A stretch of 64,000 nt of DNA from Aptenodytes patagonicus. Lineage: Eukaryota; Chordata; Aves; Sphenisciformes; Spheniscidae. The notes below the pieces were generated by a model. The model was not told the origin of the DNA and did no database searches. It saw only the letters and a list, made by a program, of their open reading frames with translations. This document shows, in pieces, positions 1 through 28,706 of this stretch (the first letter of the stretch is position 1; each line of letters begins with the position of its first letter). The translations under genes were made by a program, and so were the position numbers. The stretch spans positions 9,385,001-9,449,000 of the forward strand of contig NC_134953.1 of the NCBI RefSeq assembly GCF_965638725.1. The letters are read 5' to 3'.

Positions 1-3000
1 TTTTGTGCTCATGAGTGTGGCTAAGGGTCAGCGCTTTCCAAGTTATATGATGTTTAACTGGCCACTTTCATGTAAGAAAAGAGGAGACGCTAACAAGAAT
101 ATTATGCAAGTCACTATGACTGAAAATTACCTGAGCTGCTAGGTACAGAGATAACACCTCTCAGTCACTTTTCTGTTTCTGTAAGAAGCAAGGGAGAAAA
201 GATTTTCTCTTTTTTTTCCTAGACCTACTTATTTGAGCAAGTCGGACTTATTGCAGGGTGCTCTGTAAAACAAACCAGTTGGATCCTTAAAATTATCTGG
301 ATGCTTATAGGTAAAGAGCATTCGTCTCATTCTATTTTACCTGCAGATCTCATGGCCCTGATGCATTCAGGAAGCAAGCTCTTGGAACAGGATCCTCCTC
401 CTGTAGGAGACTTAGGGATCCCAGATTAAATCAGCTGCTTCTATTTTCAGCTCACTTCTCTAGGTAGGTGACCAGCCCTTAGCAGGTACTGACAGCTGTT
501 TGTTTTGCGAGTTGACTCAGAGGCTACTAGGTTTTTTTAGGCAGACCTTCATTTTCAGCCTTGTGCCTGCAAAATGCTGTGACAAATTCCTGTAAAACTT
601 ACCATCCAAAACTAATGCATTTCCCAAGGTAATTTCCCATGTCTTCTTGAGGGAAGAAAAGTAGATTTGTGTAATTCTACCATCACATTTGGTGCTGAAT
701 CTAGCAATCTATATTTATTCAAGATGGTTAAATATAATAGTAGTAGGACTTTAGTGAGTAGTGGCATGCACTTTGCTTATTTCTTCAGGCATCTTGTGCG
801 TGGACACTCCTGCCTCAGCTGAACAGAGGCATCCGATTCAAACAGTGCATCACTCCCAAGTGTCAACAACAAAGTTGCATCAGTTTAAGCAAATTGTTAA
901 ACCCGCGTAACTGCAAAGACAAGCCTTGTAGGACAATAAAGATTTCTCAAGCCTTAATCAACCCAGCTGTGGTTTAAATATTTGGAGAGTTAGAAGGGTT
1001 TCTGTTGAGACCTCAGTATAGTTGTGCTGAATCACAGAATCTCCTTCTTAGTCTTGCTAGAGATAACGAAATGGTAAACCTGAAGCAAAGGAGCTTTCCT
1101 CCAGTGTGTTTGGTTACTGGTTCTAAAAAACCACAGAGGGTTCAGTAGTCTGAATAGTACAGTTGTCCCCTCTCAAACAGATCTCCATCCCACAATCGGA
1201 GTTTATAATCCTACTTTATCCCCACCAAGCCTGTACATGCAAGCGGGGAGGGGGAAAATAGGAAGGAAGGAACTAACCTTTTCTTCTTTTGCATACAGCT
1301 CAGTTTTAAGCAGAGCAGATTAGTTAAACTGCAAAGAGGAGGGATTTTTGTTGTTGTTGTTTGAAGGGGGTTTGTTCTGCTTTTGAGAAGAAAGTAACAG
1401 AGAAGTATAAACTTTTAAAGTGGTTTCAGCTGAGTTGTCCAGTTACATTGCCATGGTAAACCTCCCCCACACTCCCTATCTTCACAGTGAGGAGGGCCCA
1501 CCGTCCAGACTAGCACGTCAGGCAAACATGACAGCAAGCCACTGCATGGCCTCTTCTCGTGGAAACCTTTGACAGGTACCTGCTGCAGGCTCCTGAGCCC
1601 CAGGGCTGGCATGGGCTGGGAATCTCAACACGCTCAGCAAACGCTTCCCAGCAGGATTGATTTGCTGCAATTTTAATTCCTGACCATGTGTTTCTTCTGT
1701 CGGGCAGCAACTGAACATGAGCCCAGCACTGAGTTACACCTGTTTCCAGCTCAGCCCTTTGAGCCACAGCTGCCCTGATGTCTGTATGAAGGCCAGCACA
1801 GATATAAACAGATAAGAGAAACAAGGCCTTTTGCTCGGCTGACATCAGAGCAACACAGCTTCACAGCTTCTTTTTGGTAAAGCTGATCCAAAGCAGTTGT
1901 TTCTTCCTTTCAAGGCTAGTTTTGAAAATCTGTGAAGAGAAAGGTGCCTTTTATTTCTGGCAGAATGTGTGGGATTTGAAAAGCAGGGAGGGGAAGATCA
2001 AGTGGTGCGCTGGGGTTTCACCGGTTTGTTTGAATTTGTCTGTCCTACTCCTGTCCTCCATCAGCACCTCTTAAATCCAAGGGTTTTTCTAAACATAAAT
2101 GACTCTAGCTGGATCATCCACGTACTTAAACATCCATTTTGCTGCCTCCACTTCCTCTTTTCACTTCTGCACATAAACACGATCCCACAGAAACCAATGC
2201 TAGGTAACCCCCCTAGACACGCCAGTTGAAGAGTGGCACAGCACCCAGCCCAGCAACCCAAGGTTGTCTGAGCAATATACTGTCTTCCTCCATTAGAAAG
2301 AGGAAATTGTGCCCGAGTAGGAATTTTTTTAATGTCAGTGGTGATACCTGAATGCCTGCCTTCCCCTCTCCTAATGAATATGGTAGCTATCCTAGTTAGA
2401 AAACTGCATGAAGTAAAGCCCAATTTCCTCCTGATTCATATTTCAGTTTCAAAATCCAAAGCCAGCTATCCTACAGCTGGCAATCTAAAACAAGTAAGCT
2501 CATGCCGTACGCTCCTCCCAAGCCTTTTCACCACATGAAGGCAGCAGTCAAGTGCTTTAATACAAAACACAAGATTTGACAGACTTGTAACCTTAACCAC
2601 AGTTTCGATTTCGTTTCTTTCCCAGGCAGTGACTACAGAAGAGCATTGCAGAACTGACTTGGTGAAACACTGCCCGCTGACACGTGGAAGGCCATCTAAA
2701 ATGCCTGCACTCTGCTTGCCCCCCACTGATACACGTGCCATCCGTTCTCACAAAACCTCAGCCACGAGCTCTCAGTTGTGCACAAGCAAGAGAGGAAATG
2801 TAGGCAGGTGTAGAAAACCCCAAAGGCAGACACGAAGCGAGGGAGGTGTTAACCACAAGCAGCTCTTTCTTCAGTGAGTGCATGTCAGTTCCCAACAGCA
2901 GGCTGCAGTCAGTACACAGAAAAAACTTACACACTATAATACTTGGAGTCTGCAGGCATCAGCTACACCAAGCCCCAGTCTAACCCTGATGACTTTGGAA

Positions 3001-4990
3001 AGTCAGTGCAGTAGCAGTGACCTTGCAAGGAGCTGAACTATTTTTCAAAACAGACTTTTTATACAACGATGCAGATTTCAACGGGGGAGGGGAGGGGAAC
3101 AGTGTTCGTGCATCGGTGGCTCATTCAAACTGCATTTCCCTCCTCCCGCTTCCACTTTTCCAGAGGTTGGCTTTGGTTCTTAGAGTGGTGACACGTGAAT
3201 CCTAGGCTGAAAGGAGACTAAATCATGCTGAACAAGTTTGTTCAAAGGTAGTATAGAAAGATCAACTATAACAATGAATTACGAAGCTGATATATCAAAT
3301 CCTGTTAAGTTTTAAGTGCAATGAGTTGATCTGCAGATAACCCTCACCTGTTCCAAATGGCCACAAAACGTGGCATTTGAAGAACTGTTGCATTTCATTG
3401 TAATGATAGCAAACATGATGCTGACTTTGTAACGTGCTATAGCATGTTAAAGCTGCTCTAAAAATAACATCAATAAAAAAATTTAATTAGCTTAATTCAG
3501 TGCTGAAAAATAATCCTAAAACCTGCCCTTGGACCAGGTTCCTTTATTAAAAATAAGGCAGAGCCCCACACAGTCACAGTATAATCCATTTATTAGCATA
3601 TCTTGTGAGCCATTGGTGTTGATCCAGGGGACATGACAGTTTTGGCACTTGACTGATTTCAGAGGTACTCAGTCCCTGATTAGTAGAAATGGATTTTAAT
3701 AGGACTGAGTGGGCTACTACACAAGCGAGTGTTTCTCCTTGATATGGGAAATATTAAACATTTTTCTGAACAAGTAAAAATACAGCCCAAGACATGTGCA
3801 TTGGTGCGGGTCACAGTGCCTCGTTCCACAAGGAGCAGTGCCAAGTTGGTTACCACCAGGGGCCATTCTGTTCCCTCTAGCTGCAAGGAACTCCCAGCGA
3901 GTCTATCAAGATGGTGATAAATACCACAGTGCAGTTCATCTCTCAAAAGCTTTCATCTGATTGCTGAATATACACATAAAGATCTGTCTTCAAGCAGTTG
4001 ATGGATCGCCGCAGCTTTTTTTGGATGAAGAGGCTTCAGAAAGGAAGGAAGACAGACAAAAGGCAGGCCCACCTCTCTTACCCCTGAGAGAGCAAATATC
4101 CACGTTCCTGGTTCCTCACCAATGCCTCCACTAATACCTTTGAGGAACTGATCTGTTATTCTCTGCTGTAAGGGTACAAGGATTACAAGGATAATTGACA
4201 TCCTGTCCAGGTTAATAAACAGCTGCCTGATTTATTACAGCATAGAACATAATTCATAGAAATCATCAGAACAGTGTTCCGCTACAGGAAAGGGATAAAT
4301 CTTTAATCCAGCTTCAGCTGGCCAAAGCCTGGACTGGTGTCAAGATAGGGCTGAAAGGGTACCAATGCAGGCACTGCACGTCAGAAAGACACCGGCACTG
4401 GGTCAGCCTTTGTAGAGCACTGGGGTATGCCCTCAAAGAGGGATACCTGGAGCACTAATAGCTGCTCCTTAGACCTTTGCCGTAGCCATGTGTCCACTCC
4501 TGCCAATGCTCCCACCCAGTCATAGTGACATTCCCTTTCTCACGTAACCAGCGTGTGCCACACCGCTATGGGAACTTGTCTCACAGCATCCACGTGGCAC
4601 AGTGCAGCCACCAGCAGCAGTGACCGAGCTCTCAGCTCCTGGAAATAGTGTATGTGCATTAGCCTTATCCAACAGTCTAATGCTGCGAAGGACTGTATCA
4701 GCCCTACAGGTACGTCAGCCAAGGCAAAGCTCTACACAGCTATTCAGGTGCTCCCTGCCCAGAGCTGCGTTACGCTCCCCAGACATACCTACAGCAATCG
4801 CCCTGAGCTCAGAGGGGCTGCTGTGCCTGCCTGAGGCAAGGGGGGAATTAACCTTGGCGGGTTTTCATCCCGTTGTAGCTAGGCTGCCACCAAGACTACA
4901 CTAGCAAGTTTAAAGCTAGCTCCAGCATACATAAATAATACACATACAGGGCTGAAATCACTTACCATACTTGCCTACTATAGAAAATAA
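1..4990. other. Intergenic, no gene recognised
   Basis: I find no exon that I can assign in this stretch. Open frames are short (up to about 120 codons), lie on both strands, overlap one another and match no family I recognise. The sequence is AT-rich to neutral, without a CpG-rich promoter. It lies on the 3' side of the PRSS12-like gene. By analogy with human 4q26 and 10q22, an NDST-family gene could lie beyond the left edge, but nothing from it is visible here. Confidence 0.6.
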
Positions 4991-4997
4991 CACTGAA

Positions 4998-5465
4998 AAT
5001 AATCAGCAGATGGCACAGCCTCCCCTGGCAAGCTGTATTCAGTTCTGGTTACCAGAGCTTAAAGATACAGCAGAAAGAGAAGACACGGAGAGACAGTCAG
5101 CACGTTATCAGATACCTAGACAGTTTGGGTTGAAGAGAGACAGAGAAGCCACAGTTTTAGAAAAGGGACTATCTCTAGAGTGATGGACAACAGAGAATAT
5201 AAAGCCAGGCCCCTTATTTCCTCTCATAGCTGAGAACACACGGACAGATGGGATTCAAAGAAAACAAAAGGCAATTAATTCAGGAACCATAAAAAGAAAT
5301 GATGTGCTATGGAGAATAAAATTATATTGGTTCTCATTGCCAGAAAATATTGAGGCTGAGAGCTTAGTTGGATTAAATAAGGGATTAAACATTTATATGG
5401 AAGATGAAGGCTGGTTACATTAAATAGTTTTTAAAAGTTAGGGATATAAACTCTCACGCTTTAGA
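4998..5465 (+). repeat. Decayed CR1/L3-type LINE 3' fragment
   Basis: Two blocks resemble the 3' end of old amniote CR1/L3 LINEs, in the right order and spacing. At about 5025-5070 there is the 'ttcagttctggttacca' type block that encodes the conserved reverse-transcriptase C-terminal 'Q-F-W' region. At about 5331-5405 there is the 'ctcattgcca...acatttatatgga' block that normally precedes the LINE tail. The reading frame is broken throughout, so the copy is old and inert. The call rests on recollection of the consensus, and the edges are approximate. Confidence 0.55.
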
Positions 5466-8400
5466 AAAAGAAGAATCACAAAAGGATAGTGCATAGTGTT
5501 TGTACAACACCTACAGGACCGAGTAAGTCTACTGCTATTTTTAATAATAATAGTAGTAATGCAAGTAATTAATTTAAATGGGCCAAGAACAAAACTCCCC
5601 CAAAGGAAAGGCTGTTAAAACTTGTTCAGTACAAACTCACATGTACTATCCTTTGAAACATCTGCTGCTGGCCAACATTAGGTACAAAATACAGTCCTAG
5701 AGCAGTTCAGTGCTGCTCATCCAACCAGGCAGTTCCAGTAAGCCTCCGTGGCAAAGCATGTGAGTTTGGTTTGGGCCGCAGTCCCAGTTTAAGCAGTAAA
5801 GAGCAGTAGTGGTGCTCTGAAACAGGTTAGGACAATTGAGGAGAGTATTGGCAGACTTGCCTACAGTACCAGTAAGGTGTAAAATTAGCAAAGGAGTTTG
5901 GATACTTCCTTCCCTCCTCCTGGCTCATGTAGGACTTACGGGATGTTACTTACAAGGTTTCTCAGAGCTTTCGTGGTGACAAGATCTAGGAGAAAGAAAT
6001 ATTTTGACCTAGAACATGGGAATTTCAGAAGACAATGCCAGGCCTGTGCCTCATTCATGTTACATGGTAATTTATTCTAACTCCTGAATGGCAACCAGTT
6101 AAGTAGGCTTAGGGAAATAACCTCATCGTTTCAATTCTTTGGGTGTTTCTATGCCTGTTGGGGTTATGGGTATAAGCTGAAAGATCAAACCAGGTTAAAC
6201 TAGAGATGTGACAGCACCCAAGGCACAGAAACTCCATTTGAGCTGCCGTGGCATGCTGGCTTGGGGGAGGCTGAAGGTAAAAGCCATATCCCTACATGTT
6301 TCCCAGACAGGTACTGTTGCTGCCAGCGTGGAACCTGGCATTTAATCCCCCGCAAGATCAGAGGTCTGTAACGTAATTGCCCTTGGTCCTCCTGTCATTT
6401 TAATTCCTGGGAGATAAGGAGCAGCCTGCACCTTGCGCCTTAGGGACTTTCTGCCAGCAGCTGTAGGACAGCACAGCCAGCGTGGAGCCAAGCACAGCGC
6501 TACCGAAGGATCAAGCCTGGTACTTCAAACCGGGTTGTCAGCGCAAGCTGCACCGCAGACATTCAGCCCCTCGAGAAGAGGCATGAACAGATCAGATCTG
6601 TCTCGAAGGCCAGTTTGCAGGGGTTCTGACATTGCACGTTTTCAGGATTCCTACAATTCTTTTTTAAAATAAAGTTTCTATTGCAGTCCATGGCAGCATT
6701 GGTAACCCAACTGTCCTATAATCCCTGGAGAGGGTAAATGGAACTGTTTAGTTTAGCATTCACACACAAAAATCAGCCACCTAGCCAGGTCAGCACCTTT
6801 ACATTAAACTGTTTTATAGAAGACAAATTAAACCTTTAGGCAATCACTACTTATTGAATCCAAGGCAATTTCTAGGACTCTTGTCGCCACATGCCCTGTA
6901 ATATGACATTGCTAATCCACAGGCTGTGCTCTGTCTTCTGTTCTTGCCTTGGTAATACCTAGGTACTGAACACCTCAGTGCCTTGAGCGCAGACCTTCCA
7001 GACAGCAGGCCAGTGCCTGACCCAGTCGTTGCCTACCCTACAGTGCACGAGCGAACCCAAACCGTGCACATCCGGCACAAGTTCCATGTGTCCCATTCTG
7101 TATTACTGCTCCATGTTCGGGTCCTTGGTTATACATCAAAGCTTACTGCCCCGGCTCCTGAGCAGACCTGCCTTCTCTCTGGCTTGTCTACACACAGCGA
7201 GAACACGCTGTGCACCGCACAACTGTTAATGCACTTAGCCCTTCTGTCTATTTTTATATTTTTCTACCTACTCGAGAATAATAAATTAACTTACAAAAGT
7301 GATTAAGGCCTAAGAGGAAACTCTGTTCATTTGTTTGGATGAGAGGGAAGGAAGAAATTGAAGTATTCAACAACCCCTGCTTTCTCTCAGCATTATTTCT
7401 GTTCAGGCCGAGAACTACAGCTTGATGGCACTGCTTGCATATCCTTGAGTTAAGCCAGTTTACTCCCACTGAGAAGAATGAAAAGAGAAACAGTGCAAAG
7501 AAGAGAAGAGAGGAAGCATAGCCCAGAGGTTGCAAGAATAGGGCACACTTCGGGAAAGTGGGAAGCTGCTTTGCGGCACACTTAACTGTTTTACAACTCA
7601 AGCAAATTACTTACTCGCTGTGTTTGTTCTGTATCTATACCCCGGGAGTATTTCCATGTTTCATGGGAGAACTGTGAACACAGAGATATTAAAGACTAAC
7701 ATCACAAATAAAGGGCAGCTCATAACTATGGTGAATAAGGTACCAAGAGAAAGTCCCCGCAATGCTGTTAAATTGTGACTCAACACCTGAATGTTTGAGA
7801 TTAACATTACATTTGGATTTAAAGAAAAATAACATGTCTGTTCAGCCTTTTGAGGTCACATTTTTAAGTTCTTCGTAGTACTCATGAGGGCAAGAAAGCT
7901 ATTGTTTCTTAAAAATGAAGATTTACTCTCACACCAACAACTGATTCTAGGAGATGCTGCTTTAAGGAAGAAAAAAAACAACCAAACACAAAAGAACCAC
8001 TATATTGAGAAAGCAGCAATAAAACCATAGCATCTGGCAGCTGGAAATGTGCGATACAGGATTACAGCAGGAGGGACAAGCATCTCTTAGCAGGGACCGA
8101 CACTTTAAAGGGATCATATGGGAGGAGACCTACTATTCAGAAGAGAGAAGGTTCCCCCTAGAGACGTAACAGGGAAGGAAAAAACCCCAGCTGTTGGCCT
8201 GTTCCTCAGCTCAGGTCAAATCTTCTGATTCCTGGAATTGAAGAGAGCTGTTACGAAAAAATGTCTGAAGATTTCCACTATGCCAGAGCCTGGTGCCATC
8301 TTCCAAGCATCTCACCTCTCCTTGCAGCATTTTTCAAGTATGCAAACATACAAAACTGGGAATAGATTTACAGAGGCAGGTCTCTCTCCACTTCTACCAT

Positions 8401-8705
8401 TTCTGTGTGCCAGGGCAAAGGAACAAGTGTGATTGCATTACAGGACTCGGATAGTCAGAGCAACATAGACTTACCATTCTTACCAGTGTACACCTGCTTT
8501 CTCTGCTCAGAGATTACAGACTAAAGTGAAACCAAAGACTTTAGAGAATCAGCCATAACTGTTTTTCTCCCAGTTCTACATTAAAGTCTTTTCCCAATAT
8601 CCAACGACAAAATAAATCTCTATCAGTCACAGGCCAGAAGCCACAGCCTTCTGCTGCTGCAGGGCAAAAGGATCATGTGTCGGAGTTCCTAGAGCTCAGG
8701 CATTC
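5466..8705. other. Intergenic / 3' flank of PRSS12-like gene
   Basis: No coding exon was recognised. The part next to 8706 must include the 3' UTR of the minus-strand PRSS12-like gene, but I found no canonical AATAAA on the minus strand within about 2.6 kb of its stop codon, so the transcript end is undetermined. Plus-strand AATAAA hexamers occur (for example near 8612) but point the wrong way for that gene. Confidence 0.5.
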
Positions 8706-23557
<14,852 letters not shown>

Positions 23558-23559
23558 CC

Positions 23560-24050
23560 TTCCTGCACAAAGTCGGCAGAAGCTTCTTCAAGCATCACAT
23601 TCTCGCTCAGCTGCCGGGCTCAGCGGCTGCCTCCTCCCCGGGCTCTGCAGCTGGGTTTCCCCGGGAGCGGGGCACTACCCGCTCCGCACCGGAGGGAGCG
23701 GGATGCCCCTTCCATTTCTATGCGGGGAAAGGGATGTAAGGGAAGGGATCAAAGCTGCCAGCGGCATCTTAGGATTTCACTTTCCCCTTCCTCTCCCCAT
23801 CTCTTCTCCTCGATTCTTCTCTTCTTCTCCCGCTCCTTAGTCAGGAGTGCAGGAAAGGGGAAAAAGAGGGGAGAGAAATGAGGGAGGAGAACGTGCCCCA
23901 GAATTTCTCTAGCACCCTTCAAAACCGGAGGAGGCACGCGCGGGCGGGTGGGGCGCCGCCCTCAGCCCGCTCCCGCACCCCTCCCTCTCCCCGCGCCCTA
24001 GGTGTGCCAGCCCCCCCCTCCGCCCCTGCCTACCCAGCGGCTGGGCCCGC
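23560..24050 (-). promoter_or_regulatory. CpG-rich promoter region of the PRSS12-like gene
   Basis: GC content and CpG density rise sharply here relative to the flanking introns and spacer, with GGGCGG/CCCGCC-type Sp1-like words near 23640-24000. The region lies immediately upstream of the proposed signal-peptide exon on the minus strand. No TATA box was identified. The transcription start cannot be placed from sequence alone. Two upstream ATGs (23600 and 23595) fall in the likely 5' UTR. Confidence 0.55.
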
Positions 24051-24054
24051 CGCC

Positions 24055-24241
24055 CTCCCCTCCCCTCCCCTCCCCTCCCCTCCCCTCCCCTCCCTTCTCC
24101 TGCCCTCTCCCCTCCCCTCCCCTCCCTTCTCCTGCCCTCTCCCCTCCCCTCCCCTCCCCTCCCTTCTCCTGCCCTCTCCCCTCTCCTCCCCTCCCCTCCC
24201 TTCTCCTGCCCTCTCCCCTCCCCTCCCCTCCTGCCCTCTCC
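24055..24241 (+). repeat. CCCCT-type minisatellite (G-rich on the gene's sense strand)
   Basis: Pentamer CTCCC/CCCCT repeats are interrupted about four times by the same TTCTCCTGCCCTCT segment, giving a higher-order unit of roughly 30-40 bases. The plus strand is almost pure pyrimidine. The minus strand, which is sense for the PRSS12-like gene, is dense in GGGG runs able to form G-quadruplexes. It lies about 0.5 kb upstream of the proposed first coding exon. Open frames through it (Pro/Ser/Leu-rich on one strand, Gly/Glu/Arg-rich on the other) are artefacts of the repeat. Confidence 0.9.
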
Positions 24242-24299
24242 TCCGCTGCCTCCTTCCCACAGCTGCCTCCTCCTTCTCTCCCCCAGGCACAAGGGCTAC

Positions 24300-27200
24300 A
24301 GCTGCGGCGGGGGTACAGCTGGGGCTGTATCCTGCTGCAAAACCTCCAGCAACAAAACTGGAAAAGGAAAGGGCTCGTGCGCGCGCGTTTGCCAGAGATT
24401 AGACTTGTTGGAAGGAATCTGGACTTTATCCCCCCACCGCCGCCTCCTCGATTAGCTGCTTGCAGCTTCCCGAGGTCAAACTCTCCTCAGATTTGAACCC
24501 AGGTAAATGGGACCCAGAAAACTTTACGTTAAGCAGCTTCCAGATCTCCCCATGGAAAACCCACAGGTGGCACAGCCCTCTCCAGGGTGCTTCCCGATTT
24601 TCAGCCCTGCATCTTGCCATCATGGGTATTGCCTCCAGAGATCTTTTCCATCAAGTGCCTCCTCGATCTTGGGGTGTGAAGTTTTTTCCACTCGATCGGC
24701 TAGGATGCTTTCCAGAGAGTTGATCATTGTTGTATTGCTGTGAACAATCCCATGGGGTTTTTTAGTGTTTTCAGCTTACTGCTCCTTCATACGAATTAGG
24801 GTTAGAGGCTGCAACAAAAGTTTTAAACGTTATAAAATCTCAGAAGGAAATTGGTCAATTTGAAGCTGTTCAATCTTGGAATTTTTTTTTTTCCCACACG
24901 TTCCCTGTGCCGCTCCTCAGCTCGGTCTAATGGGCATTTCCTATATTTATATTCTGATTTTGGAGGGATTAACTCCCGGTGTTCTGCAGCATGAAACATG
25001 AAGGTCACCTTAAGAAATGAGCTCACTTCTGGCCAAGTCTGCTAAGCAACATTTCCAAAGACACCTTCAGCATAAAAACAAGGAACAGGCTGATAAAAAT
25101 CCATTGGCTTGACAAAAAGCCCTTTTTTTTTTTTCTTTCTTCCCTCACTTATTGCCTATTACTCACTTCACATGACAGTTTTGTGTTGCCTCATCCTCAA
25201 GTCGCTCATCAAATGCAAGGAAATTCCACTACATGCTGGGTCTTTTAAAGGAGTCGCTGAGTGGTAGGAGGGAGCCCTTTCTGGAGTGGATTTGTACCAC
25301 AGTGCATTCTGGCCACAGTGGATTTGGCCAAGAATTACACTCAGTTAATTAGGAGCAAATCTCCTATATCCTCCTAGCAAGGGAGGCAGATGATCAGGGC
25401 AACGGAGGATGGAAATAGCTTAGATACTACAGCACGCTGTAACTCTCAGGCAGCACTGGCAAAAAGGAGCAAAACAAAATGAAAATATGGGAACGCGTTG
25501 GAATTTAGAACCACTTACTCCCGTGAAAACACAAGGAAAGTATATACTGGAGGCAGGAACAGAAAATCTACTGGCATTCAGAGAAACCTGCTCCTTAGTC
25601 AGGAGTACAGAGGTTGTTGATGCTCCTTCAGAACTCCCGTAAGACGCTCACCTATTCAGCCCTTTAGACCTGGAAATTCAACCTCTGACACATACTAATA
25701 GGGTTTAAAACCTCTAGCAAAAGCCTGCATGGATTTCTCTCACAGTAGCTTGTAAGTTGCTTCCCTCTCAAGGCAAGGCTTTCCTAGATAAAGTGATTTC
25801 CTAGATGAAGTGGTTTTAAAGGAAACACAGACCAGTGCACCAAAAGCAACAGCAGTCCAAGTCTGGCATTCAGTTTCTGGAGGAATGGCTAACTGTGCAA
25901 AGGTATAGTGGGTTTTGCAGTTGTCTCCTCTGTGGCAGGTCCTCTTTTGGAACTGTTTCCTCCTTGCCAAGACTCCCCCCTGTTTTTCTGGCACATGTAA
26001 TGACATTTTCTTGAGAGAGGTGGATCTCAAATTCTCAAAAGCTTCTCGTGGCTACATGGCCCTCTCCAAAGTGGAGAGGAAGACCAAGAAGGAAATTATA
26101 CCAATATAACTATGGCAGTTTAGATAGGTAACGTATCTAAAGATAAGGTAAAACATACCTTGAACTTTCTTGCGTGGGCAAGTCTGAAGTAGTTGTAAAT
26201 ACCGAAGTCCACTATTTAACACAAATCACCTTCTTGCCCTGATATAAGCACAGTTCTATAACAACAAGTCTATGATTCCCTACAGAGTCTCTCGTCTTGA
26301 TTTTTCCAGATTATTCTGTATTGACCCTTCTGAACAAGAAGTACCATCTTCTAAAATGCTCTTGGCTCTCTGGAATTCAACCTGTTTCTCCTGACCTGGC
26401 AGGACTACTATTCATCAAAACCAGCTGAAATATCAATGCTTCCTCCGTAAGAGATCTTCAGTGGAAGCCTAAAAAGAGAGGTAGTTAACAGCAATCATAT
26501 CCAGAGCTGGTATAATACTCAAGCTGTAAGGAACAGGAGTATGATCAAGGAATTCCAGCAGATTTGCTTAAATCCTGTAAATCCGACTTAGGAGGGTAGA
26601 ACAGCTAGTCAGCTTTTGTTTAATTCTTTCCCCGCCACGCAATCACATACAGGTCTCTGCAGCAATGTTCTTAACCAGTGGGCTCAGCACCAGAACCCAG
26701 CTTTCTTTTATTCCCCAGCAACAGCATCATGGGGTGGTACAAGCCCTGAACTCGGAGCGGACAGTGTCGTTCACCGCAATTACGCACATGAACTATTAGT
26801 GGGATGACCCCCAATATAAGCGTGTCACAGAACGTGTTTATACACCCAATATAAGCCATGGGGAAACGGCAGCAGCTCAAATTGCCAAGGACAATCAGTA
26901 ACTGGAGGGTTTTTGCTTACAGCATGGGACCCTGAGCCAAAAGAACTGCTAGAGTACTGTTAAAAGAAGCACTGTAAAACCTGGGTGCATCTGAAAAGCA
27001 TTCTCTTTCCTTCCTTCTTCCTCCAAACAAATGCATTCCTTTAAGGACTGGAGAACCTTAGCATAGTAATTTTAAGCATGTAAAAGGTCAGAAAAAAAAC
27101 CCAAACAACTGAACTTGTGAAACTCACTGTGAAGCAGTAAAATCCAAAAACAGCTGTCCAGATCAGTGGGAGCTGCGCAAAATTTCAAAAGTAAAAATAC

Positions 27201-28700
27201 AACAAAGTATTAGTTTCTCCGTTACAGCCTCTTATATAATGAGACAGTTCTTCAGACACTAGAATTTGGTACATTTAGCAGAGCCGCTAGGTTAAGAGGT
27301 GCAAAACTATACTTGTAAGTTTTAATACGAAGAAAGAAAAAACGTCACCAACAGAAGTGAATCTAGAGTTCATCGGTTTCTCACTCCCAATTTAGCATGT
27401 CTCCTTCAGAAACAAAGAATTAGCAAGTAGCTCTCCTTCTCAGAGAGCGTCTTGTGGACTGAAAATGCAAAACGTCACAGAACCAAAGTGTTTTCCCAAA
27501 CTTAGATGGGGACATCATGTTCTTACTGACCCCAAGTCCTCTGGAAGACCCATTTATGCCATGATAGCAACAAACAGAACAAGCTACCCTGTGGGATAAC
27601 TCGCTAATGAGCCATTGTAAGTAACAGTTAAGCAAAAATTGCTTCAGTAACTTGAAAGCATACACCTGACCAGTATTTACATGATGAAGACGTATTGGCC
27701 TGGGGCTCCAGAGAAGTCAGCTCCAGCTCTGTGCAAACTCTACAGTCACGTGTGGGTAATCGCACTGTCTGTCTGTGCCTGACGCTCCTATTACTCTCCT
27801 TTTTCTTTACGCCCCAAGGAATTAGTGATATAAATGGTTATATCGTTAGTTCTCTGAGGCACTGCATTTTTCCTACCAGTTAGCTCCTAAAACAACAGGG
27901 ACCTGCCTGCACTTTTGTGGTACTCTAGTGAAAAAAAAAAAAAATCCAAACCAAGAATTAAATACATGATTTCAGTATCAGTCCATGCTTGAACTTTCTC
28001 TCCCCCTTTTAGTTTTTTTACCAAAACAATGGAACATTTTGTTGTAGATTATGAGTTGCCCACGCCAAACAACAGTCTTGCATTATTTTATTATAGTACA
28101 GATAACATAATCGATCTGACATGGCACCACCACACCTGTCCCACCTGCAAATCAGAGGGCCTAAATCACAAGCTTCTATGTTAAAGTTATATTTGATCCT
28201 TACCAATGTATTAACAAGGTATTTTGCTGGAGATTTCTTCCTCATTCTACAGCCTTCTTGTACAGCAGCAGGAATTAAAAAAATTTCAAGAGGAATCAAA
28301 TTGTGTACAAGTCATGAGATTACTATCAGTTTTAAGTTGGCTCAATGTCTGGGCCTGAGCACTTTTTGATAGCAGCTCAGAAGTTAGGCAGGAAGCTTAT
28401 GCATGAGGAAAAGTCACCCCCTAACTGTTAGGAAAGGCATTTACATGCATTCCCAGAAGATTTTGTTGCACAGTGAGGACCTGACTCCATACTGTGCCTA
28501 GTTGAACAACACACCGCAGAAATCCTAAGACTGCAAGACCCAAGAACCTCACGAACAAAGTCATCTGATGGTCAAGATGGGTGTTTTTCACTCTGGAAAC
28601 AAAGGTGCAGTCAAGATCCATACAGCAGTGCTGACAGACGCCACTTGATATCAAACGCTCACTGAAGTCCACTTTTCACTTTTTTGCCAAAGACTCCAAC
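24300..28700. other. Intergenic between PRSS12-like gene and CHCHD1
   Basis: No coding exon was recognised. In mammals ZSWIM8 follows CHCHD1 in this direction; I looked for its long exons and saw none in this 4.4 kb. Scattered short open frames up to about 95 codons lack family resemblance. The right-hand end will contain CHCHD1 3' UTR. A candidate minus-strand AATAAA for a longer CHCHD1 transcript lies at 28087-28092. Confidence 0.55.
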
Positions 28701-28706
28701 TTTAAT
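28701..28706 (-). terminator. Candidate CHCHD1 polyadenylation signal (ATTAAA)
   Basis: ATTAAA on the minus strand begins about 30 bases after the CHCHD1 stop codon, which would give a very short 3' UTR. A canonical AATAAA further down at 28087-28092 is the alternative. Confidence 0.4.

Noticed and set aside
23878-24496. Pro/Ser/Leu-rich plus-strand and Gly/Glu/Arg-rich minus-strand open frames
   Set aside because: They are translations of the CCCCT minisatellite and lack any coding signature.
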